DNA from: Rhyacichthys aspro
Lineage: Eukaryota; Chordata; Actinopteri; Gobiiformes; Rhyacichthyidae
Length of the DNA: 64,000 nt
Reading direction: 5' to 3'
Assembly: GCA_036850595.1 (NCBI GenBank)
Contig: CM072156.1
Location: 13,278,326-13,342,325 of the forward strand
Under the pieces are notes generated by a model, which ran no database searches, was not told where the DNA came from, and saw nothing but the letters and a program-made list of their open reading frames with translations. Both the position numbers and the translations under genes were made by a program. Numbering within the stretch: position 1 is the first letter of the stretch; every line of letters begins with the position of its first letter. Shown one piece after another: positions 1-21,000 of this stretch.

Positions 1-65
1 CAACTCTAATGGGGCATAATGCACCTCCACAATTTTATCTGACGGTAATAAATGAGATTCTAAAC

Positions 66-9778
<9,713 letters not shown>

Positions 9779-10335
9779 TTTAATCGCTGCCCACCAACAA
9801 CAGCAAGAATAGTCAAATCCCAACGACACAGGGCCCTATGCTGTATTTGAACTAATATCGCATAATAGACAATGAAAGTAGCACAGCCAGGCTGTCAAAA
9901 TCCTCTTCTTAGCCTTATGTTTTCCTATTTTGGCGCGATCCGCAGTTGCCGCGAGACTGACTCCGAGCCGGAAGTACAGAGATCGTAACAGAATAAGATG
10001 AGACACTCAGATTGATTAATTTCTTTACAGTTGTGTTCTTGTAATTTCCACTTTGTCAAACCAAAAGCCACATACAAGTTACTAATTAAAATTCAAAAAA
10101 AACATTGGTACACAAACATTGGTAAACTTTCTGGTATTATGCGCTTTAAAGTAATTTTAACTAAAAGCAACCAGAGGCACAACTATCTGGAAGTAGTGGA
10201 CCCAGGAAGTATGGAGAAAGAGATAAAATGTATTAAAATATGAAACAAACATTTGGTAATATATACAATCAATGGTTAAAACACGCTATTAGGGAAAACA
10301 TACATACAACAGCCTAAAATGTTTTTTGTTTGTTT
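9779..10335. promoter_or_regulatory. POLE promoter region with E2F-like site
   Basis: This is the gap between the POLE start codon and the neighbouring small ORF. It holds a TTTGGCGC match to the E2F consensus at 9929-9936, inside a locally CpG-richer stretch (9925-9975), about 150 bp upstream of the POLE ATG. E2F control of replication genes is established, so this is the best candidate for cell-cycle regulation of POLE. The rest (10000-10335) is AT-rich and no gene was recognised in it. Activity of the site is inferred from motif and position only. Confidence 0.5.
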
Positions 10336-10695
10336 TTATTGCTTTATTATAATAAACGTATAATAAAGCAACAAAAAATTGTTGTAGTGTTCATTTGAAG
10401 AAGACATTGACACAATTTTACTCGCTGGTCTACATGGTTTGTAGTTCCGAAATACATCAACTAAATAAACTAAGCCATCCTGTTCCTGTTTCATCTCTGC
10501 TGGTGTCTCTGTGGGCGGAGCAGAGCTGCACATGTTTACTGTTGAAAGGCCGCTGTTGTGGACGGAGTCTGGAGAGGGGCTGGGGCTGAGGGGCTTCCGA
10601 GACGTTTGATGAAGGTGGTCTACTTTCAAATAACATTTAAACAGCGCTGCCATTTTATTTACATGGACATCTGTGACGTCAACAGAAATAAGCAA
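10336..10695 (-). CDS. Unrecognised small ORF, possible single-exon gene
   Basis: A 119-codon ORF on the minus strand between POLE and ACACB. The better start is the second ATG (10651-10653): its context AAAATGGC has A at -3 and G at +4, giving a 105-residue protein beginning MAALFKCYLKVDHLHQ. The middle is Ser/Pro-rich (KPLSPSPSPDS) and is followed by a more structured-looking block, EQDGLVYLVDVFRNYKP. An AATAAA polyadenylation hexamer on the same strand (10335-10340) sits at the stop codon, and a CRE palindrome lies just upstream. I do not recognise the family. No signal peptide or catalytic motif is visible; the hydrophobic tail after residue 85 could be read-through of an unspliced intron. 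It may be a real short gene divergent to ACACB or a chance ORF. Confidence 0.35.
   Translation of the reverse strand: MLISVDVTDVHVNKMAALFKCYLKVDHLHQTSRKPLSPSPSPDSVHNSGLSTVNMCSSAPPTETPAEMKQEQDGLVYLVDVFRNYKPCRPASKIVSMSSSNEHYNNFLLLYYTFIIIKQ
10674..10681. promoter_or_regulatory. CRE palindrome TGACGTCA
   Basis: Perfect 8-bp cAMP response element between the small minus-strand ORF and the predicted first ACACB leader exon (ending 10827). It is about 20 bp upstream of the Kozak-context ATG at 10653 and about 145 bp upstream of the ACACB exon-1 donor, so it could serve a divergent promoter. CREB/ATF binding is inferred from the motif alone. Confidence 0.45.
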
Positions 10696-10739
10696 CGAAA
10701 GATGCAGCTTAATTCAAAATACTAATCTGAGTGTGTAAA

Positions 10740-11717
10740 AAAACATAAATGCAGTCAGAGTCTGCGTTGCAGCTAGCCTGCTAGCACGACCCAAAGCTGC
10801 AACAACAACTAGAGCTGTGCAGTCATGGTGAGTGGATTATAGGTTTTATGTCGTAATTTTTTGCCTGACTATATTTGCTAATAGTCTGGTACTGAAGCAA
10901 TGTCTAAAAAAACTTTCACAACTTTTGTTTTGAATTGTTTGTTTGAAAACTTCACTCCATCATTGTAGTTGTTCAGTTGTGCTCCAAAAATTATACATGT
11001 TGTATTTTCATATTTTGTGTTCATTTATCAGACTGATTTATCAGCTGACATCACCATAGAGACAGTCATTTGGGGCGTTGTTTATTCTTTGGCAATGCTG
11101 CATGTCTAACCTTTTTGTTTCAAAATTGATTGACATAGTAAGCAATCAATGAGTAGTGTACACTGAACAGAAGTGGAGAGTCCATCATGGCAAGTAGATA
11201 TAAGTAACTTCTTATTTGCCATAAATGCGTGGCACATTTATTTATTAACTTCTGGTTGTTGTTCTTTATTTGGCTGTCACTGGATGCTATATGCTGTTTA
11301 TGCCTCATCATCCTCACGCCTCGTTCCTGCAGTATTGACCTTTACCCCACATGAAGCTGCCATGGGGGCTCTCATGTCAGCTGTTACGGACAGGCTGTTT
11401 ACTTCAGACTCACTGGACATAACCTGCTGTGTAGTATTCATAGTCAACAGCATTACCTCACTGTCCAGAGCAAGATTTATCTTTTCGGTATTTTAGAAAG
11501 CTAGTGGGTTATGTGTAAAGAATGTTATAGCTTTGTGTGAACCTAGGTCATTAATGGGCTAATCATTGTAAAACAATTTATTAAACAATTAGTATATTAG
11601 TACTTGATGAGGCTAACTTTGGATGCTTTCTTGTTTTCTTCCTTTTTAGTTTCAAAAGGATGCCATTAACTGCTACCTGTAGTGCTCTTGGGGCTAATCT
11701 TTTAATTTAATACCATA
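10740..11717 (+). promoter_or_regulatory. acacb: ACACB 5' leader: first exon, intron 1 and two short uORFs
   Basis: A predicted non-coding first exon ends ...AGTCATG|GTGAGT with the donor at 10828, and exon 2 begins after TTTTTAG at 11650. Joining them creates an upstream ORF of 11 codons (ATG 10825-10827, stop 11680-11682). A second uORF of 16 codons starts at 11660 and ends at about 11710, just before the main ATG at 11718. An in-frame TAA at 11703-11705 fixes the main start. The intron between (10828-11649) holds nothing else I can support. The exon-1 position rests on the donor sequence and context, not on transcript data. Confidence 0.45.
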
Positions 11718-14700
11718 ATGCCTGAAAAAGAAGAGGAGTCTGCTTCTGGCTGTAGTCCTGCAGCCAGAGAGGACACCCCACAGTCAGCTGTTCCTTCTCA
11801 TTGCAGTGACTTTAACAGTTCACACGCCAGCATAGCCTCTCCTGAAGCTGAAACATCAGTTACTAAAAATACACAGACTTCATCTAAAGAAAATTCGAAG
11901 GAACCACCATTACCACTGAGCAGTAAGAAACCCTTTAAAACCAATGTGCCAATGCTCAGCTCAGGGCCAGAGGCCAGGGAGCGCCTTAAGTTCATTCTTG
12001 GTGCCTCAGAGGACAACTCTTCAGATGAGGAAACTCTGGCCGCTAAACCTCAAAACAGTGCACCTCTGCCATCTACCTTTACGCCCAATTCATCTTCTCA
12101 AAATGCTGAACCTCCACCCAAAACCAGCATGAAGTAAGGCTCCATTTACTTTCTACTATTGTGTTTGAATGTTTCATTGCTCATTCCAAAATCATCACAG
12201 CCAAGCACTAATTATTATTATTGTATGTGGGATATGTGCTCATGCTGTGACACCCAGGCTGTTTGTTATCACCTGACAGTTTGGAATATATCTGTGTTAT
12301 TGTGGCATGTCAAATACCCCAGGTCTATTATTGGAACAAGAATCCAAGCCAATGACTTTGAAATCTAGTGTCTGTGTAGGTCACAACACCCTTAACAGCA
12401 GGCACACAAACCTATCTTTTACAAAGTTAGTTATATGTATATTTGGTAACTTTTTGACCGTAGTTGCTAAATATTTATGTTCAGCATTTACCTGGTGCAT
12501 AATGGTACATGTTCCACTTTCTGCACTTGGAGAAGCAACAACTCTTCCTCATACGATAGAGTCAGGTAAGGGGTTTTCTGTTGCCAAGCAAACACTGATA
12601 TTTTTGTGCTGCTTTTCTGAATATTACGCTAATGTTTTTTGTCTTAAAAGATTTTTTTCACGGTGTTTTGTGATCTGTAGATGGGCTCTGTTTTTAGCAG
12701 ATGTGGGAGGGGAAAGTGGAGGGAGTGACAAAGAGGAAGTAGCTGTTTGGCTTTTGTTTTGATCTTAGCCTCCAGTGCACAACACTAAATTAGTCTAGAA
12801 CATGGAAGAAAAACTCTTTCCAAGTCACAACTGGTTCTCATTTATGCTAAGGTGAGTGCCATTAAGAGCTGATATACTGCTTGATGTAATATACAGCTTC
12901 CTTGTTTGTTTTGTGCATAACTGTGCAAATGTAGAAAAGCTTGTGCAAACCCAGAGTAGGTTGTATCTCATGCGTTTGGTTTTTGTGAAAGTATTTATGA
13001 TTGTTATGTAACTCCACATTTAATGTTGGCACATGTTTCAGGAAATCTAAAACGATTTGCTGCAGTAAGTGTGCAGAGGATTAAGTAACAGTACTCAGTG
13101 TGCCGTTATGATGCAGGTATTTTGCTTCATGTTGCACTTATTGACATTTCACAAGAGATTTGAAGAGTTTGAACCCATCAAGGCAGGGAGCAAAGTGGCG
13201 ATTTCTTTCTTAGGTTATGTCAGAGAGGGAGCAAAAGTGCATGACACTGGGCAGGAAAGGGTTATCATTCAGTAGAGCAACTACTGCGTGTAATCTCAAG
13301 TGAACTGTACAATGCAGGTGTTATGTCTAAAGGTCGTATCAGCACAGACAGAATTGCACTTCACAATTGTAGGCCACTGATGCAACACAGGTGTTTCTTA
13401 GCCATATCTTCTTGACATAGGCCAGACTTTCTCTAAAGTTGCTCATGGTGCAATTGCCACAAGACTTTCAAATGAGCAGGCCAAGAGAGAATCATGGTAT
13501 GTTGAGTAATATTTTTCACAGCAATATTTATTCAATAGAAAAACATGTGAAATTTGTTTCCAGTTTTATATTTTAGTGCTTACAGTTTGTGTGATTGGTT
13601 GTGCATTGCTATATGAGTTTATATCATGTACAGTGAGATTTATAAAACTAAAATCAGAATCCATAAATAGTTTATATATATATATAAAAAAAAAAATACA
13701 CTATTTATACCTCTAAGTAATGACACTTTATTTGGGCTGTGTTTATGTAGAATGTATGGGGTCAGACATAAAGGGGTTTACTTTGCTGCTGAACTTTAAC
13801 TTGAGATTTTGCCAGTTGATCCATACATTGTCCATACAAAATGTCCATTTTCTGCCGATATCTAACCTTTTGTCTGTAGAAACTAATATCAGTTAGTTTA
13901 TGTTGTTTTTATATTTATTTATGTTATATATTATGACATGAGATATCATGCAACTTACAGGTCATTTACAACACTTGATGGCTATTATAAAGATCTGGGT
14001 GTCATTGTATGTTTTATAAAGGACTAACAATGCATTACTACCATAGGCCTAGTATGTCTGGTCTTCATTTGGTGAAAAAAGGACGTGAACACAGAAAAAT
14101 GGATCCACCAAGAGACTTCACAGTGGCGTCTCCTGCAGAGTTTGTCACTCGGTTTGGTGGCAACCGTGTCATAGAAAAAGTAAGGGAAGCTTTATTTTCA
14201 TATGTGAAACCTTAGACTTAATGAGTTCATATCAGCAGCCTTAGTTCACTAATTTTTCTGTTTTTTTCAGGTACTAATAGCTAACAATGGTATAGCTGCA
14301 GTAAAATGTATGCGGTCTATCCGCCGCTGGTCCTACGAAATGTTTCGCAATGAGAGGACAATTCGCTTTGTAGTCATGGTAACTCCAGAAGACTTGAAAG
14401 CTAATGCAGGTATTTGTGAACATATTATAATTTTATTATCTGTACATTCTATCACCACACAACTACACTGCTATATTGATGCAAGTGATGTGAGAGTACT
14501 GTCTTCTCATGGTTTTATCTGTACCTGCTCTAAGGTTGTTATTATCTGTATTTATCTGCAGAATACATCAAGATGGCTGACCATTATGTGCCTGTTCCTG
14601 GTGGTCCCAATAATAACAATTATGCAAATGTAGAGCTTATAGTTGATATTGCAAAAAGGATCCCAGTGCAGGTATTTTAGAGCTATTTGTGTGATTTCTT

Positions 14701-15025
14701 TGATCCACACATTGTTGTTGTACCATGTTACGACTGTTTTTGTTAACAGGCTGTATGGGCCGGCTGGGGCCACGCTTCAGAAAATCCCAAACTTCCTGAA
14801 CTCTTGAATAAAGCAGGAATCTCATTCTTAGGTATCATGTTGTCCCAGTTTCTCATTTTAAAGTGTCTTACTTGTTTCCTAAATGACAAAAGCTGTTTCT
14901 CTTAGGGCCACCCAGTAAGGCCATGTGGGCTCTTGGTGATAAAGTGGCTTCATCCATTGTGGCCCAGAGTGCTGACATTCCCACTCTACCCTGGAGTGGA
15001 TCAGGTGATACATAGCCTTATCCTC

Positions 15026-15066
<41 letters not shown>

Positions 15067-18000
15067 GTCAGTCACTGCCATGCTGTAACATGGAGTGTAG
15101 ACTTTCTGGTGTAGATAGATGTGTTTAAAGGTCACATCCATTTATTTATCTTTGTGTCCTTTTGTTGTGTCAGGTCTCAGAGTAGATTGGGGGGAGGAAG
15201 ACCAAAAGCTGCGTCATGTAATCAGCGTTCCTCCAGAAATCTACAAACAAGGCTGTGTTCATGATGTAGATGATGGGTTTGCAGTAAGTGTAATCAAGTA
15301 AATATGTATACTAATGATAATTATACCACAATAATCTTTCTGTGTGTTTTCACTAACAATACTCTATTTCCTACAGGGAGCTAAAAAAATTGGTTATCCA
15401 GTTGTTATTAAAGCCTCAGAGGGTGGAGGTGGAAAGGGTATCCGTAAAGTAGAAAGTGCAGATGATTTTCCAAGTTCATTCAGACAGGTTTTTTTTTTTT
15501 TTTAGATTTTATACACCATTGGTTACCTAACATACACATATATGTAATTTTGATTACACGTTTTACATGATGCAGGTTCAGACAGAAGTACCTGGCTCGC
15601 CTATTTTCCTGATGCAATTGGCTCAGCATGCAAGGCATCTGGAGGTCCAGATACTGGCTGATGAATATGGAAATGCCATTTCTCTCTTTGGACGAGACTG
15701 CTCTATACAGAGAAGGCACCAGAAGATCATAGAGGAAGCTCCTGCAACTATTGCTCCTCCATCAACATTGGAGCAAATGGAAAAGGTGACTTGACTAAAA
15801 TCCTTGATTGTTTTATTTGACAATTCTAACAATGTGACCTGCTCTAACACTAATTTCTGCAACAGTATGCTGTGCGACTAGCCAAAATGGTGGGCTATGT
15901 CAGTGCGGGGACTGTGGAATACCTCTACTCTGAAGATGGAAGTTTCCATTTCCTGGAGCTTAACCCACGTCTACAGGTGGAACATCCATGCACAGAGATG
16001 ATTGGAGATGTCAACCTGCCTGCTGCCCAGCTTCAAGTATGTGTGTGTGATATATAAATACCTATAACTAGAAATTCAAATAGAAACATTCATATCTTAA
16101 CTCTTACATCTCTCACAGATTGCAATGGGCATACCTCTTCATAGAATAAAGGACATACGGTTGCTTTATAGAAAAGATCCATGGGGTGACTCTGCCATTA
16201 ACTTTGAAGATCCAGACTCCATACCAAGTCCAAGAGGACATGTCATAGCTGCACGAATAACCAGTGAAAACCCTGATGAGGTACATGCCAGTTCCACCAA
16301 CCTTGAAGTATTTGTTGGAAAGGATATATAACTCTGCATTTTTTATTTATTTTTTTTACAGGGCTTTAAGCCCAGTTCTGGCACAGTGCAGGAGTTAAAC
16401 TTCCGCAGCAGTAAAAATGTCTGGGGTTACTTCAGTGTCGGTGCAACTGGTGGCCTACATGAATTTGCAGACTCGCAGTTTGGTCATTGTTTTTCCTGGG
16501 GTGAAAACCGTGAAGAAGCTATTTCGTAAGCATCTTTTTCTTTTGTGATTAAGTAATGATTTATGATAGTCAGCAAATAAAAGTGACATGCCTTTGATTT
16601 GATTTTTTTTTTTTAAACATTTTTTAATATTAATTTAAGTCAATATATACTATATATACACTTTAAGTCAAAACTTACATTTACCATGTTCTTCAGGAAC
16701 ATGGTGGTAGCAATGAAAGAACTGTCCATTAGAGGGGACTTTCGGACCACGGTGGAATATCTCATTAAATTATTAGAGACAGAAAGCTTCAGAAACAATG
16801 ACATTGACACTGCCTGGCTGGATCATCTCATTGCAGAGAAAGTACAGGTACCTGTCCTGAACACCGCAGCACATCATCACAGATGGATTACTATTTTTGT
16901 CAAACAAAATAAGATAATTAGATGTACGTGCTCTTTTCTGCAGGCAGAGAGACCAGATACTATTTTGGGAATTGTCTGTGGTGCTTTGCATGTTGCTGAT
17001 GCTAGCTTCAGGAAGAGCATGTCTGACTTTTTGCATTCACTGGAAAGGCAAGTATATTTAATTGTCAGATATTGATATTGGTCTATTTAGAAATAACATA
17101 TTATTTGATGTTCATTTTTAGAGGTCAAGTGCTACCTGCAGCAAGTTTGCTTAATTCTGTCAATGTGGACCTAATTTATGAAGGAGTCAAGTACTGCCTG
17201 AAGGTACTAGGTACTTCTTTAATGTGATTCATTTGCTTCTTCTTCTTTACTAATGAAATGATTTGTTAACAGGTGGCCCGACAGTCCCCAACTACATATG
17301 TGATCATCATGAATGGCTCTGACATAGAGATAGATGTACACAGGTTGAGTGACGGTGGTCTTCTTCTTTCTTATGATGGTAGCAGTCACACCACTTACAT
17401 GAAGGAGGAAGTGGACAGGTAACAGGTCAACCTGTTAATATTGTTTTTGCATTCATTTTTGTTTCTGTTATGTTTTTGTTTTGTCTTGATAGCTACCGCA
17501 TTATTGTGGGCAACAAGACCTGTGTATTTGAGAAAGAGAAAGATCCCACATTGCTGAGGTCCCCCTCTGCTGGCAAACTGCTGCAGTATGTTGTTGAGGA
17601 TGGAGGCCATATTTTTGCTGGGGAGACCTATGCAGAAATTGAGGTGATTTTGATTGGTTATAATATAATTGTGCTTTATAAAATCATCAGGAGTTCAAAT
17701 TAATGCTTTGGTTTCAGGTGATGAAAATGGTTATGACTCTGACAGCGCAGGAGTCTGGTTGTATTCACTTCGTGAAGAGACCAGGAGCTGTCCTTGAAAC
17801 TGGTTGTGTTGTGGCCCATATGGAGCTAGATGACCCTAGCAGTATACACAGGGTATTTTATTTTTAACAATTTAGTTTGTCCTTAAAAGATATACTAATT
17901 GTGACTGGTTCAATTTTTACCTCGTGTCACAGGTTGAGCTCAACACTGCTGTGCTGCCACCTCAGCAGCCACTACCTATCATTGGGGAAAAGCTTCATCA

Positions 18001-21000
18001 GGTGTTCCACTCTGTGCTGGAAAACCTAATTAAAGTTATGGATGGATACTGTCTTGAAGAACCATACTTTAACACCAAGGTACTGTATGTCTTAGTGCAA
18101 TTCTGTGCTGCAGCTAATTGTAAATCCTTCACTACTTTTCTTTTTCTTTCAGCTCAAACATTGGGTGGTTACCCTCATGAAAACGCTTCGAGACCCGTCA
18201 TTGCCATTGTTGGAGCTGCAGGAGATCATGACAAGTGTGGCAGGACGCATTCCTCCTAGTGTAGAAAAAGATATCCGTAAAGTCATGGCTCAGTATGCCA
18301 GCAACATTACCTCTGTCCTTTGCCAGTTTCCTAGCCAAAGGGTAAGAACTATGGGACTGTTATTGTAGCAAAACTATTGTAAATCCATACTGAGAATGTG
18401 TGTGTATTAAAGTTAGTGATGTGTTAATGTGTAAAATAATCAGTCGGTAAACTACACACAAAGCTCTAAATAGACACAGATGACAGTGGAAAGGAATCTT
18501 TTATTCATGGATCAAACTTAGGCAGGGCCCATGATGCCAACAAGCCTAATTATAATACAAACTTAGAATTTTCTGTTTAGTGAATTAGAACAACATAATT
18601 ACAGGTAATTATTACATTTATATTCATCCTATATTAGCTACGCCTCTGCTTGCACATTAGTTTTCACTGGGTACAGCCTGTAAGCCTAAACTCAGGGCTC
18701 CTAGTTAAACACAAATCTAACCTCTGTCATGGCAGGACTGACCAAAGTCCAGGGCTTTGTGGTTAATACTCAGTAGATTGTAAGCTTTTTTGTATTTACA
18801 TATTTGTCATTTCACACACATCTGATTACACCCACAAACAATATATTTTCTTATCTTGACACTTATTAACAGTTGTTTTATCATTGTGAAACTCAAATAA
18901 GCTACTTTAGTTTCTCTTAACATCTTGCTCTTTCAGATTGCAAATATTCTTGACAGTCATGCAGCAACACTACAGAGAAAGGCTGACAGAGAAGTCTTTT
19001 TCATGAACACTCAGAGTATTGTCCAGTTGGTACAGAGGCAAGTTTTAAGACTCAAAATACTGTTCCAATCAAATAATCATATTTAAACAAATTTGTATTG
19101 AGTTATATATATTGTTTATACTAGGTACCGAAGTGGAATTCGTGGTTACATGAAATCTGTGGTTCTTGATTTGCTGAAGCGTTACTTAGAGGTAGAGATG
19201 CAGTTTCAGCAAGGTAATGTTATCATGATTTTGTCACTTTGTCCTTTGCACTGACTTTTAGGTCATTCTTAACATGTTCAAACTTGTTTTTTCCAAACAG
19301 CTCACTATGATAAGTGTGTTATCAATCTGAGAGAGCAATACAAGCCTGACATGACTCCAGTTCTCAACTACATCTTCTCTCATGCCCAAGTCTCCAAGAA
19401 AAATATCCTGGTCACAATGCTTATTGTAAGACTAATGAAAAATATTCATTTTGCAGTAAGCTCTTATATATTTAACATTAATTGTGTACCTTCACATGTA
19501 CTTTATAGGACCAGTTATGTGGTAGAGATCCAACCCTGGCCGATGAACTGATGACCATTTTAAATGAGCTGACACAGCTTAATAAAATGGAGAACTCAAA
19601 GGTTGCTCTCAGAGCCAGACAGGTAAGACTAATACCGGTTGTATTTTGTTTATGGACAATAATAAACTTGGCATTACATTTGGGATTAATATAACATATT
19701 GAGAAGGTCTATGCTTTGTAAATATAATATCACACATGTGGCTGCATCACAGGTGTTGATTGCATCCCATTTACCTTCATATGAACTCAGACACAACCAG
19801 GTGGAATCCATCTTTCTGTCAGCTATTGACATGTATGGACATCAGTTTTGTCCAGAGAATTTGAAGGTCAGTGTTGTGTTGCAAAACATCCGTACAACAA
19901 AAATTTCTGCAAAGATTGCAAAAATGTATTTTTTATCACTTACAGAAACTCATCCTCTCTGAGACTTCAATTTTTGATGTTTTGCCCAATTTCTTTTATC
20001 ACTCCAATCAAGTTGTCTGTATGGCTGCACTGGAGGTATGAAAAGCTAATGTAAAATAATCAAATTTTTTGTGTTTTTGTTCTTCTGATTTTTATCTACA
20101 GTCATTCTCTTGTTCCTAGGTATATGTACGCAGAGCTTACATTGCTTATGAGCTAAACAGCATTCAGCATCACCGTCTGCAGGATGGGACATGTGCTGTA
20201 GACTTCCAGTTTATGTTGCCATCATCACATCCCAACAGGTAATTGACCATAGGAACAAAGTCTATTGATTTGTAGTTAATAATTTGTAATGTTGTAGCCT
20301 TATTGAGACATTAAGTTGTATAGATAGTGGCTTTGGTTTTCTTAAAGTTAACATGAGTTGTGTAGCTTGCAGGGAGAGTAATTAGAAAAAAGTATACTTG
20401 GTACAAGTTATACTTGGCTGTAACTGCGTATAACTAACTTTGAATGCAGTGGTGTTACCCACTAAAATGGAATAAAATGTACTATCACATTAAAATATCA
20501 AGTAGAGAGGTTTGATCATTCACTGTTAATTTTGACTTATCGATCGTCTTATTTCAGAGGGAGCAGCCCTACTCTGAACAGGTAGAGTAAAGCTCCTCCC
20601 AACCAGCCAAACAACCTGATTGTGTGTATGTCTCACTTCAATGCATGATTAATGCACCAAGTTGCTGCCCTCTGTCCAGAACCAATTGCTTTAATTACTT
20701 AAATTTACTCTTTAGCTGAGCTTTTCTTAGAAATGAGTAATTCCTTTCCCAACTTATAAAGCATATGTAAAGCTTTTTGAGAGGTCTATCTTTTATCAAT
20801 GACTTCTCAAAAATCTCAAGGCTGAAATGTTCATTGCTACCAAATGAGAAGAAGTTTTTACATCTTCTTATCTTGTTTGATCGCAATTCCAACAGCTAAA
20901 GTAACAACTGTACTATATAAACCTTTTAAACAAATAATAAAGAAAATACACCTAAGTTAATCATTGTTACAATACAAGGACCAACAGAATTGCTTGCTAT

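Noticed and set aside
12307..12762. 151-codon ORF in ACACB intron 2
   Set aside because: No family resemblance, no splice sites that would join it in frame to the 14047 exon, and low-information sequence.
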